NCBI RefSeq assembly: GCF_902459465.1
Contig: NC_047066.1
Span: 6,761,047 to 6,825,046 of the forward strand
DNA: 64,000 nucleotides
Origin: Asterias rubens
Lineage: Eukaryota; Echinodermata; Asteroidea; Forcipulatida; Asteriidae
Reading direction: 5' to 3'
A program made the translations under genes and the position numbers. Below the pieces are notes generated by a model that saw nothing but the letters and a program-made list of their open reading frames with translations, made no database searches and was not told where the DNA came from. Below, piece by piece: positions 34,601-44,598 of the stretch; positions within the stretch are counted from its first letter, which is position 1, and each line of letters opens with the position of its first letter.

Positions 34601-36693
34601 CGAATTTAGCATTCACCCGGTGCCATATGCAGCGGCAGGCGAATAATAATCCCTTCTTAAACTAGTCAGTTGGGAGAGTACAAACTTGTTCCTTGTCACA
34701 ATTAGATTGCAATATGCCTCATCGACCGCCATCATTGATGTATTAACAATCAGAAAGGCACATGTGTACACGCTGCGCGTGCACTTTTCCCTTGTTAATA
34801 CATCAAAGATGGCGCTCGATGGCGCGTATTGCAATCCATCTATAAGGGAAACCCCTGTACATGTACCTACCTTAACATATTGGTTCTCTTGTATATTACG
34901 TCCCTTGACTCGCAGCACGCAAGCCAGCACGTCAAAGTCCACATCCTCAACTGAAATGGTCAGCATGGTGCGCACTCTGCTGCTGCTGCTACTTCCAGTC
35001 GAAGACTCCGTGGTGACCTTTCTCACCGTGGTTGACCTCAGACTGTCACCGGAGCGGACGAGGTTAAAAGCGTGCCACATGTCCTCTGACTCCTCAGGGA
35101 CTAGGGTCACTTGCCTGTAACATAATCAATCAATCAATCAATTAAATAAATCAACCAATCAATCAATCAAGCATCATTTATAGAGTGCCAAAATAAAAAG
35201 TTTGCTCTAAGGCGCTGAGGCATGTTTGAATTGTTAGTGACCCTGCTGGAACAACATGTGAGCTTTGAGGAGTGTCTTGAATGATGGCAGTGAGCTGGCA
35301 TTTCTGATCTGTTTAGGAAACTTATTCCTCATTTTGGGGCCATACACAGAGAATGATCTCTCTGCAAAAGTTGAATAGCGAGTTCTTGACACCTAAAAAA
35401 AGGAGCAAGAGGTAGAAGATGTCTTTGTTAAAGCCATTGGACACTTTCGGTAAACAATATTGTCCAAGGCCCACACTTCGTGTATCACAACTTATATATA
35501 AAATAAAAAACCTGTGAAAATTTAGGCTTAATTGGTCATCGGAGTCGGGAGAAAATAACAGGAAAACCCACCCTTGTTTCCGCACGTTTCGCCATGACAT
35601 GACATGTGTTTAAAATAAATCCGAATTCTCGACATCAAGAATTGATATTGTTTTGATGTTTTCTCAAAAAGTATTAAGCAATTCATGGAATAATATTTAA
35701 AGAGAAGTCTTTCACCATTACCTTCTGTAAACCCTGCAAGTTATTTGTAAATCTGTGAACTTTTATTTTTGTTTCTGTTCCGAAAGTGTATAAAGGCTTT
35801 AAGAACTCAATATGAGCATGTCTGTGATATACCCAGGGGCTTGTATGGTATACAAATATTGAGTGGCTCAGAGTGGAATGGGAGGAATAATGGGTAAAAT
35901 TTGGACTGTTCCGTTTCACGAGGCGAAGCCGGTCCAAATTTTAAAGCCACTCAATAATTGTTTTATATAACTGACATACAGATCCTTGTCATTTGATGTA
36001 TTTCAAAAGTAGAACATTATGAAAAATCACACCAAAATACTGACAACCAAAAATCATAAAGCGCCGCGTAGCGGCAACAATGCACAAATCGGATCACAAC
36101 CTTTTGCACAGGTGCTCCTTTTTTTTAGCAGCGTTGGGCGACGCTGTACTGCTCAAAAACATTGGGAACAAGGATGATCCTAACTGTTGAATGGGAAATG
36201 CTATTCCCCATGGGCGAATAGGTCTTTTTGATCGCCACTGCGGATGGGAGTAATAGTGAATTCCACCAATGAAATAACAAGGATCTGTATGTCAGTTATA
36301 TAATATGCTTTATACATCAGGGTCATAGCTTTGAAGGATCATAAAGAAAGGAATAACTGTGATTTTTTCTAAGGTATTATGGGATTTTAGTGATTTGGAG
36401 GGCAAATAAAGATTTTTTTTCAGTGTTAATTATTTTAAATCTTTACCGCGAGTCAGTGGAGTTTTCTTTTGAGAATGTCATTGTCACAAATAAATCCTGA
36501 CTTTATACCCTGTTAGGGTTTATAGAGCTGCCTAAGGAGAGAATATTGCTTAGTAGTTTTCTGCTAAGTAGAAATGAGCATCATGGCACCGGTCACATAT
36601 TGTACTTGTGACAAGGCAGTTTGGCTTGTTCTGGTAAGCGTAATTTACTTACCCTGCTCCGTCTTTCTCAAGATCTCTGCTGACCAGCTTCAT
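28667..36693 (-). CDS. PELO: Pelota, mRNA surveillance and ribosome rescue factor
   Basis: PELO (yeast Dom34) is an eRF1-like protein that, with the GTPase HBS1L and ABCE1, splits ribosomes stalled at mRNA ends and triggers no-go and non-stop decay. Ten exons: 36693-36653, 35114-34871, 34162-34072, 33753-33529, 33123-33083, 32325-32205, 31699-31579, 29763-29692, 29144-29038, 28764-28667. All join in phase to 386 residues (human 385). Exon 1 encodes [14 protein letters not shown]. The N domain follows with [18 protein letters not shown] and the conserved [13 protein letters not shown]. The central domain has [13 protein letters not shown] and IPRKRKG, and has no GGQ motif, as expected of pelota. 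The C domain carries [16 protein letters not shown] and [15 protein letters not shown]. The tail is acidic ([10 protein letters not shown]). Introns hold several transposon copies. Confidence 0.97.
29825..31578 (-). other. PELO: PELO intron 7, repeats only
   Basis: The longest stretches of this 1.8-kb intron look unique. It contains a tRNA-like SINE head on the minus strand (about 30430-30510: GGGCTCAGTTGGTATAGCAC and GTGTTCAAGTCCC), an inverted GGATTAATCCT element (30738-30907) and a GGGACCACGTTGGTCCC element (31130-31262). No coding exon was recognised. Confidence 0.6.
30738..30907. mobile_element. GGATTAATCCTA foldback element (family 3)
   Basis: An inverted-repeat element with multiple TAGGATTAATC / CCTAAGTTAGGACGAGT words. 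Related copies are the insertion at 7097-7245 and fragments at 57862-57950 and 58365-58410. Confidence 0.75.
31820..31985. repeat. SINE body fragment with GTGGGAGGAAAACC core
   Basis: Contains AGATGTGGGAGGAAAACCC, a conserved-core-like segment also present at 12945 (ATGTGGGAGGAAAACTC), with a GC-rich downstream part. I cannot assign the family from sequence alone. Confidence 0.4.
32362..32700. mobile_element. GGGCCC-AATTT element nested in a MITE family 1 copy
   Basis: The inner element (32400-32642) has inverted ends GGGCCAATTTCATAGAGCTG / AGCTTTATGAAATTGGGCCC. Outside lie family 1 segments: AAAGGCACTGGACAC...GTCAAAGACCAG on the left and TATTCTCACTTGGTGTATCC on the right. Target duplication is 2-3 bp at most. 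In PELO intron 5. Confidence 0.82.
33836..34030 (-). mobile_element. Partial MITE family 1 in PELO intron 3
   Basis: The left-hand half of the family in reverse orientation: AAGCACACAACTTCGTGTGACAAG to GACAATTACCGAAGGTGTCCAG. It ends about 40 bp before the donor of PELO exon 3. Confidence 0.8.
35128..35390. mobile_element. (AATC)n plus TTTATAGAGTGCC repeat
   Basis: An AATC microsatellite head (35128-35170) is followed by ATTTATAGAGTGCCAAAAT and CTAAGGCGCTGAGG. The same layout occurs at 60430-60670 and, with (AAT)n, at 25375. It lies 14 bp from the PELO exon 2 acceptor, in intron 1. Confidence 0.75.
35428..35802 (-). mobile_element. MITE family 2 in PELO intron 1
   Basis: A full-length reverse copy bounded by TTAA on both sides. 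Confidence 0.9.
35960..36300. mobile_element. Inverted-repeat element with ATATAACTGACATACAG ends
   Basis: The left end TATATAACTGACATACAGAT is mirrored at 36280-36300 by ATCTGTATGTCAGTTATATA; the shared arm is about 30 bp. The interior has an AGCGCCGCGTAGCGGC palindrome. In PELO intron 1. Confidence 0.85.
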
Positions 36694-37023
36694 GATTTCA
36701 GTAGGGGGGAGGGGGTCTATCTGAAGTTTGCGACTTCACCAGTTTCCGATTTTACAACTAACTATTAAAAGTTCAAAAGACTGTTAATAAAGCTTGCGAT
36801 TTGTTGACGATGATCCCCAGCTTTAATGAAAATCTTTGCTCCATTTTTACATGCATGCCTGGAGGAAACAAAAATTGAAACACAAAACAAGAGAAAGATA
36901 TTGAGATATCTATCAAAAATATTTTTTATACGGTTTAGGCTTAGCTCTGCATTTTGATTTTAAGTTAAAATTTAGCCAAACCACCAGGAAGTGGTTTATA
37001 AAATAAAACCTAAAAAGGAAAAG

Positions 37024-37145
37024 TTTGCGTATGGCGCCACCACTTTTTCATTCAATAAATGAAATAATATAGCATCTACTTTACCTCAATGATATATCCC
37101 TTTTTGTAAAAACGAGTGAAAAAGTGGTGGCGCCATACGGAAAGT
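37024..37145. mobile_element. TATGGCGCCACCACTTTTTCA foldback
   Basis: Two arms of about 25 bp (GTATGGCGCCACCACTTTTT and its complement) flank an AT-rich 70-bp loop. It lies about 330 bp upstream of the PELO start, in the putative promoter. Confidence 0.85.
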
Positions 37146-38338
37146 TATCCACTTCTTTGAACACACACAGAGACACACACACTATTTATTTACAAAAACT
37201 TCGGAATAGGCCTACTTAATTAATTATCAGTTTGTTTTACTTTCTTAACATTAGCATTATCATACCTAAAATCATTACAAATAAAATTGCTCCAATTGAA
37301 CTTTTCACTGTATTGTGCAATGTGACTAATTAGTAATTAGCTCAGCATGTGTGCTGCCATATATATGATATTGCCGCCGGCCGGTTGTATTTTTGTATGG
37401 ACCGCCGGCCGGCTGGCTGCCGTGTGTGAATATATATGATGACATTCTTGCATTTATTGCAAAGCGTTCATTTTAGATAAACAACTTTAGACAATCCAGC
37501 CCTAACCAACATAATGTGTTATTTCAGACGTACATGTACATACCTCGCGACCTGTCTACGTCTTCGTAGTTTTCATAGACATAGCATAACGCTACGGGAC
37601 GGTGGGAATGTCAAAAATACACCGGCTTATGGCGCGACGTCGTACGTGTCGTCGCCGCATGAGTTTAACCCGGAAGTACTACTGATGACTTTCCGGCCGT
37701 AGCCACTGCATGCCACATGTTGAGGGCGCACTGCAAGCGAACCGAGATGCACCTTTTTTTTCTATGGGACAAGCATTCAAACCTTGCTAAGCACATAAAA
37801 ACTATTGCTAAGCAGGAGCAGTTCATCAGCCAAAATTGCATTATGACGTGTGTATTGATTGGGTCAATTGGATAGGGTGACTGGTGTCCAACTAAATAAT
37901 ATTTGCTTTGTAAAGAAAATTGCACGCAAGCAGTCTGCTTTACAGAGAAATTTGGCACACTGGGGACAAGTGCAGATTTTAAACACCACCCTTAATCTTG
38001 GTTTAAACATTTACATGCGAAACGCTGTTGACCCCGCCCTCACACAACACACCCATTTACTTTGAATTCCAAATTGTGTAGAAGAAAGTTGACTGAAGAA
38101 AAGTGGAAAACAACTTCATGAATGTCTCAAGATGTACATGCTGTTATAGAAATCATTCTCTTCACGACTAGATACTGCAGATGTGCTTGAAAGTGCACTC
38201 AGGAATCCGAATGTCAATATTGGAAATGTTCTTTTTGTTGGGCGGGGGTTGGGGTGGGAGGGGACAGGTAATATGAGAACATGATAGAAACAATAAATTC
38301 ATGGAAGACACAGACAAATTAAATTTTCCCAACACCCT
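37146..38338. other. PELO upstream / XBP1 downstream intergenic
   Basis: No gene seen. It has a GCCGCCGGCCGG inverted pair at about 37375-37415, a CpG-rich patch at 37540-37690 that could be promoter sequence, and a GCTTAAG/GCTAAGCA-type repeat fragment around 37770-37830. Confidence 0.5.
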
Positions 38339-38344
38339 TTTATT
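38339..38344 (-). terminator. XBP1: Candidate XBP1 poly(A) signal
   Basis: An AATAAA on the minus strand about 1.27 kb beyond the XBP1s stop, which would give a long 3' UTR as in vertebrate XBP1. Inferred from sequence only. Confidence 0.4.
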
Positions 38345-39613
38345 TTGCTCTTGTCAAATAAACGCCACCAATATATGAATAATCTCTAAAATATATTTGT
38401 ATGTACATCAAACAGGAGAATAAACTGCCTTACAATGTTGCCTATTTACACGATTCGTGACTTTGGAGTTCAGGTTTCACAAATGACTTTAAAAGGAATG
38501 CCTTACAAATTACTGAGTATTTAAAATTAACAGTTGCTCAGCAACAACATTAAACTTGAGCAAGTATAATTGGTTACCACTAATCTTATCTAATGCCAGG
38601 GTTTGCCCCTTCACTTTCTCTTTAACTAGCCAGCGGATGACCAGTTACGCCATTAGCGTTTTTGGCCAACGGAGGATGCTGCTGCAAGTTGCACACATTG
38701 GCTGGTAACCATTAAACAGAGAAAATTTCTCAATTACTTTACATCTTGTGTCTAAATATTAATCGTTAATTTTTTTAGCTCAGCATTGAATTTTCAAATA
38801 ACTTTCCGTTATAGAAAATTAAAGTTAAAAACTATCTATGACTTGCTTATTATATTAACTCAATCGAGTAAAAATATACAATACATGATTTCAGGGGTTG
38901 TAGGTTGGACTGTGCGTACATGTACTGCATTGAAGCAAATATTAATGTTAAGTACTGTCATTGTTTTTGTTCAAGACAAATGCAATCAAATGCTCCTAGT
39001 AACCCTTATTCTTCAGGCCGATTTCTTTTTGGAGAAAAACTCACTCAAATAACATGTGGTAACTCAACACCCAAACTGTTTGTGTCCGAGTGATTATGGT
39101 GGTATGCCTGGACCAATAATCTGTTTACTAGTGCAGGCAATCCTTAGTCCAACGTCCAACATGGTCGAACATAGAATCAAATGAAAAATGCAGTTAGTAT
39201 TGGGTAATAAGCGTTTATGTTGTTAGTACAATGCAGGCCTTGAATAGTAAAAAGGTTACAGAGAGATTAGTTGTACATGTCATAGTAGTTTGGCTTGTCA
39301 ACTTTATCTGGTAAGCATAATTTTGTTGTGGTTAGCTCCTTTTTGTGCTCCAAGTAGATTTGTCACGCTGTCACCATCTTGGTCATGTTCCCTGTTTCCA
39401 ATAACAGTAATGAATAATAACATTCATTGCACAAACATGGCACCAGACTACTATTTCATCTAGCCTCAGTTTGGTTACAATGAGTTGGAATGGAGTAAAA
39501 TCAAGATGGCCACACCGTGACAAAGGCCTATAAGAAAACCATTCTACTTGACCATCAACATGTCTTTTCAACCTAAAAGATGTTCACCCTCAGTCACTTA
39601 ACAATTACATCTC

Positions 39614-42600
39614 TCACATGTAATCCAGTGAGGGGAAAAGGTCTGTGAATGATTCTTCCCAGATACTGTCCCCAAGATTTGGCGTCATGTCAGGATTACT
39701 GAAAGGTGACCCGGGGGTATCGCCAAAAGCTGAATCAACACAGCTGCTGTAATCACTGTGTCCAGCATCACTCTTTGAATCACAGTTTTGAACATCGGAT
39801 TTCAGGGAGAACAGTTCAGCGATGTCACAGTCAAAGTCGCTGTCATTTATCGACAGCAGGTTGGGGACTGATGTATCACTTGAGTTGACGGACATATCAA
39901 CGTCCTTCAGCGATACTAGCATGTCTCGGAGAGCAGCCTCTGCTTTGTCCGGCAGAATATCAGTCCTGAATTCCAAATCAGAATCATCAGAATCTAAGTC
40001 AATCACAGAGTCATCCATATCAATTTCAATCACCGGGATCTGGGACTTGGCAACATTGGGTAGTGGCTTTTCCTGTTTGATGCTCACAACAACGGGTGTG
40101 GGAGTTGGTGGCCATTTAACGTACTCATGGTCGAAACGGATTAGTTCTTTGAGGGATTCCAGCTCTTCTGCTGAGGGCCCCACCACTGGGTAGGGACTGA
40201 CTTGGGCTTGATCGATGTAACAGGAGTCTGGGCTGACAATCTCAGTTGCGGCTTGAGTTTGTGACTCAACATCTTGAAGCAGTCCCAATAGCATGTCAGG
40301 CTGAAGAGGGAAAAAAGGCACAAAATGAAATTATTTATTTTATCGGGAAAACAGAATTAGCTTGTGTAAACTCCTTCCCAACCAAAAGGAGCTATGGTAA
40401 ACATGGTCTGATGTTTCGACCCAAGCAGAGTCTTTCTTCAAGGGCTAAATAATCAGTTTATCCTGAAATATATTTAGGAAACTTCTCCAATCACCTATAA
40501 CACTTTCTTAAAAAAATGGTTTGTAGCTGTTGTCAAACACAATTTAGTCTTTAAAAACACAAAAGCCAAATCATTTGTAGGCTTTATTGTAGACTCCACA
40601 AATCATTTCCAGAGCATTGCTGTTTGATAATAACTTTTCTCCTAATCATATGCTGGGTCAGCTCCAGAACACTTTGGAGATAATAATTCATGAAGAAACT
40701 TTATACAAAAAAAACCAAACATTTATGAAACCTACCTCAAGCAAAGAAGCGCAACCAACCACGCTGAAATCAGTTGGATCTGCAACTGCTGCAGAGGTGC
40801 ATTGAGTGCTGCGGACTCAGTTGATCCAACTTCCTTCTTTGTGACGAGTACATCTTCTTTGTTGTTTTCCTGTTATGGAAAAAAATACGAGCACATTTTA
40901 TTAATTGACATCGGCCACACAATGTGGTAATATTAAAGGCAGTGGACACTATTGGTAATTGTCAAAGACTAGCCTTCACAGTTGGTGTATTTCAATATAC
41001 GCATAAAATAACTAACCTGTGAAAATTTGAGCTCAATCGGTCATCAAAGTTGCAAAATAATAATGAAAGAAGAAAACACCCTTGTCACACGAAGTTGTGT
41101 GCGTTTAGATGGTTGACTTCGAGACCTCAAGTTCTAAATCTGAGGTCTTGAAATCAAATTTGTGGAAAATTACTTCTTTCTCGAAGACTATGGCACTTCA
41201 GAGGGAGCCGTTTCTCACAATGTTTTATACCATCAGCCTCTCCCCATTACTCGTCACCAAGAAAGGTTTTATGGTCATAATTATTTTGAGTAATTACCAA
41301 TAGTGTCCACTGCCTTTAACAGAGATTAAAGTGCATCTTCTTGATCTTAGCGGGATTTTTTCTTTGTTTTCAGAAGCAGTTTTTTCAAATACGACTTCAT
41401 TAAGAGGGAAACATTTCATAGAAAAATTATTCTTATTTGAACTACAAAGTCAATATGCCTTAAAACTTTTGTATCTTTACCAATCCTGTATTTCTAACGG
41501 TTGGATTTTGGAAAGAGTAAAATTTGCAGAAACAAGTCTATCATATTTTGTTGTATTTCCAAAGCTGCTGGCTCAAATTTGTCCAAAAGAATTTGCAATA
41601 AGTCCCATGAATAAACAACAATTTCCTAAAAAAGAGGAAGTTCAGATTAAATTGATTCAATGAAAAACATTTTTTGTGTGTGAAAATATTCACCAGTTTG
41701 ATAAACAAATATAAATTGTTTTCCAAAGAACACTTCTCCATACCATTTTGACATCAGCAACCAGACCAAGTCGCCTCCTCAGTTCTTGGTTCTCATTCAT
41801 AAGTAACGTATTTTGTTGTCTCAAGGCTTCGTTCTGCTTCTGGAGTTTGTTGTTCCTCATTTGAGATTGATCTAGCGTTTCTTCAATGGTGTCCATGTGT
41901 GCCTTCTTTCGGTCCCGTGCTGTCTGTGCGGCGACTCTGTTCTTCAATTTTCTGTGATAGAAAATAATAAAAAAATACATAAATGAACTGACGTAGAGCG
42001 TTTAAATCTTGATTCATAAATACCTCAGACAGTTTTGCTATTCCTATTGGTGGAGAGCGCGTCACGTGGGGGTGTTTAAACCTTTAATAAGGTGTTTATA
42101 ACCAGTTGTGACACATGACATTGCGCTCAATTTTTGAGAATTTCTTTTGTCATTTGGTTTTAGTTTACCGTTTTTAATGTTTGGGAGGTACCAGCAACAA
42201 ACACATGAGCATTCACCAGGCCCTCCACATACGAACTGTTGTTTTATAGTCAAGTTAATTACAAAAACCCAAATACATAAAAATCATGTAAACTAAAACA
42301 TATGGTCTTTATTATTTATAAAAGGCAAACTGACATTTCAAATGGCATAACTGAGGCATAACTCCATCCATGTATGAACGAACATGACGAATGGTCATTC
42401 AAAACATTTGCTCTGCACTATTATTAAATAATATTTAGAATTAGAGATTAACTTGTTGCATTATCCAGTACAATCTATAAGCTGAAAAATATACCCCCCC
42501 CCCAAAAGGGCGTATCGGTTTATGAAATGAACTTTGAAACATATGTTCCCGACTGCGACACAACAATGCAACAGGTTTTTCCAGAAACACCCACCTTCGT

Positions 42601-42743
42601 AACATTTTCTCTTCCGGTGTCAGGTGTGTGAGCCTCTGCCGCTTGCGCGGCGCAGAACCCGGGGCAGTGCTCTGCTCCATGATGCCCACTGTCCTCTTCA
42701 AATTCTCCGGATGGGAGGTAAAAATTATCCTTGTAGCAGACAT
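39614..42743 (-). CDS. XBP1: XBP1, bZIP transcription factor (IRE1-spliced form, XBP1s)
   Basis: XBP1s activates ER chaperone, ERAD and lipid genes in the unfolded protein response. Exons: 42743-42595, 41951-41744, 40869-40736 and 40300-39614. With the 20-nt IRE1 intron (40808-40789) removed the frame runs to 39614 and encodes 385 residues (human 376). Residues 51-70 are the basic region (KLKNRVAAQTARDRKKAHM, nearly identical to vertebrate XBP1), followed by a leucine zipper and a RRRLGLVADVKM boundary. After splicing, the C-terminus reads LLEPDMLLGLL, then LKELIRFDHEY, a serine/aspartate-rich stretch, and IWEESFTDLFPSL, which matches the vertebrate transactivation end (SWEDTFANELFPQL). Intron 2 contains a family 1 MITE. 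The frame without IRE1 splicing is listed separately. Confidence 0.97.
40141..42743 (-). CDS. XBP1: XBP1u, product of the unspliced mRNA
   Basis: The same four exons without IRE1 cleavage give 216 residues, stopping at TAA 40143-40141 early in exon 4. In mammals XBP1u pauses on the ribosome and carries its own mRNA to the ER membrane for IRE1. Both needed parts are visible: a hydrophobic segment at residues 153-169 (ISAWLVALLCLSLTCYW) and a C-terminal tail with W-G-x4-S-W-x-P-x-x-N-stop at residues 204-216. That is the exact spacing of the end of the mammalian arrest peptide (WGRHQPSWKPLMN). The second exon reading is independent of XBP1s, so this conservation is not explained by overlap alone. 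Pausing itself is inferred. Confidence 0.85.
40789..40808 (-). other. XBP1: IRE1-dependent non-conventional intron of XBP1 (20 nt)
   Basis: On the minus strand the sequence is CTGAGTCCGCAG^CACTCA...CTCTGCAG^CAGTTGCA. Both cuts fall in 7-nt loops of the IRE1 consensus (CCGCAGC and CTGCAGC). The 5' stem pairs TGAGT with ACTCA. The 3' stem pairs TGCACCT with AGTTGCA, with one mismatch. The excised piece is 20 nt, without GT-AG ends, and shifts the frame by 2 modulo 3, as 26 nt does in vertebrates. Confidence 0.93.
40933..41319 (+). mobile_element. MITE family 1 in XBP1 intron 2
   Basis: A full-length copy, TTAA at both ends, antisense to XBP1, 64 bp upstream of the exon 3 acceptor on the gene's strand. 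Confidence 0.92.
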
Positions 42744-42882
42744 GGTATTTCTATGATATCTACGCTGTCAATAGTTGATGTTTAGGAGAGCATAGCTCCT
42801 TCACAGACGTAAGAAAACCAATTTTGTGTTCCGAATTTCTGTTTACATCTTGGTACTTTGGTTTGGGTAGAAATACTAAAAG

Positions 42883-42944
42883 CCACGTCAGCTCTAACTC
42901 GATGTGGCCTTAGCCGATTGGTTGGTGCCTAATTGATGATGTCA
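42883..42944 (-). promoter_or_regulatory. XBP1: XBP1 promoter: ERSE-like, UPRE-like and CRE-like sites
   Basis: Reading toward the gene there is TGACATCA (42944-42937), then CCAAT-N9-CCACA (42921-42903), one base from the ER stress element CCAAT-N9-CCACG bound by NF-Y and ATF6, then TGACGTGG (42890-42883), the core UPRE/XBP1s site. They lie 140-200 bp upstream of the ATG. A second CCAAT is at about 42960. In mammals XBP1 is induced by ATF6 through an ERSE; here that is inference from motifs. Confidence 0.55.
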
Positions 42945-43364
42945 TCATATCGAAACGTGATTGGTAGATTAATGATTGCGTCAGATTGATGAATAATGCA
43001 TTTTTGATTAACGAAGTAAATATTTTGATAGAGTTGCTTTGTTTATGCATGGTTTTGACTGACGCAACCAGGCGCGGCAGGGTTTCTTCAAAATTTCATG
43101 ATGCAATTTTATTTGGAATTCAATCATACTTTCACCGGTGTGCATTTCATAACAAACGCGGCTTTTCAAAGACCAACTCGACCGATCCGCAAGGCATCGT
43201 GTTTATTTAAAATTGTTGTTCACCACTCTCTTTTTCTCAGAAGTTAAATCCTATCAATATAAACCATGAGGGGAACTGACTGTGGGTAAATTTAAATGAA
43301 TTTTGGGTTTGAACAAAGACAAATTGACTAGAGTGGGATTCGAACCAACGACCTCCGGATTAAC

Positions 43365-43714
43365 ATACATTGGACACTTTTGGTAATTGTTAAAGTCTAG
43401 TCTTCACAGTTTTATACACAATTTTTATAAACAAAATAACAAACCTGTGAAAATTTGAGCTCATCGGTCGTCGGAGGTGAGATAATAGTGAAAGAAGCAC
43501 CATTGTCACACGAAGTACACGAAGGATGCTTGATTTCGAGACCTAAAGGTCTCGAAATCAAATTCGTGGAAAATTACTTCTTTCTCGAACACTACACTAC
43601 TTCATCAGAGGGAGCCGTTTCTCACAGTGTCAACCTCTCCCCATTACTCGTTACCAAGTAAGGTCTTTTGATAATAGTTATTTTGAGTACTACGAATAGT
43701 ATCCACTGCCTTTA
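43365..43714 (+). mobile_element. MITE family 1 in a tRNA-like SINE
   Basis: A shortened copy: the central palindrome is reduced to GAGACCTAAAGGTCTC. It splits a minus-strand tRNA-like sequence (GTGGGATTCGAACCAACGACCTCCGGATTAAC on the left). The right end is CTTTAG, not TTAA. Confidence 0.8.
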
Positions 43715-44025
43715 GGTCATTGGTTCGAATCCCACTCCAGTTAATTTTTCTTTGTTCAACCCCCCAAAATTAATAAAATCCTCTGAAGAATTCCCGAGTT
43801 GAACGAAATACACTCAGGGGCCGGTGTGGCAAGACCAGTACCAAACTCCAAAGCAAACAAAATGATGACAGAAATTACGTGTTTGTTGCTAGGTGGGCCT
43901 ATAAATAGTATTTGCCGCCTGAATATTTTTCGTCTATCTATCTATAGGCCTACTCCGAGTCGTTTTTTTTTGTCGCAGAGTGAAAAATACACGAGGCCCG
44001 GCCAAGTAGCATACAATGCATAGTG

Positions 44026-44031
44026 TTTATT
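44026..44031 (-). terminator. Candidate PIPOX-A poly(A) signal
   Basis: AATAAA on the minus strand, about 570 bp past the stop; other AATAAA-like words also occur nearby. Confidence 0.25.
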
Positions 44032-44191
44032 GATGCAGTATTTTTTCAGTTTACATTAGTTTCTTGTGAGAGAAAGCGATTTACAGTGAACTGATACGTT
44101 TTTGGATGCATAATTCTGTTTCTGTTTTTAACTTCTTGATGAAGGCTGGTATTCTTCATTTCTGTCGAACCATCGCCTACTACCATCTAGC

Positions 44192-44333
44192 TAGTCTTGG
44201 TTCCAAGACCATAGTGTTTGCGCGCGCACACCAACGTTCAGATCTAGTCTACGTACACGGCTTGTAACGAATAAACGTAGAGGGCGCTTTGTAATTTTGT
44301 TTCCGGATAATTATGGTCTTGGAACCAAGACTA
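44192..44333. mobile_element. 142-bp MITE with 9-bp target duplication
   Basis: The ends are perfect inverted repeats (TAGTCTTGGTTCCAAGACCAT and its complement). CCATCTAGC flanks both sides (44183-44191 and 44334-44342). The 8-9 bp duplication suggests a hAT-like mechanism. Confidence 0.93.
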
Positions 44334-44598
44334 CCATCTAGCACATACTTCAATACTACTAGTACTATACTGCACCATAGAGTTATGTATATGTACTGCA
44401 CCTATAGTCGCGTCGCCTACATGTACATACTGATCAAGAATATTAAAAAGAATGTATTTTGGTATAGTCTCATTGCTAAAATGATAATACCTCATTAATC
44501 ATGCGCCATGCGTAGCCTATAATTACAGGCTAACACTGAGAACAAAAATCTAAAGGCATAACGTGTTCTATAGGAAATATACAGTTAAAAACACTAGG

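Noticed and set aside
34686-35120. 144-codon plus-strand frame
   Set aside because: It is the antisense of PELO exon 2, whose minus-strand frame matches pelota closely.
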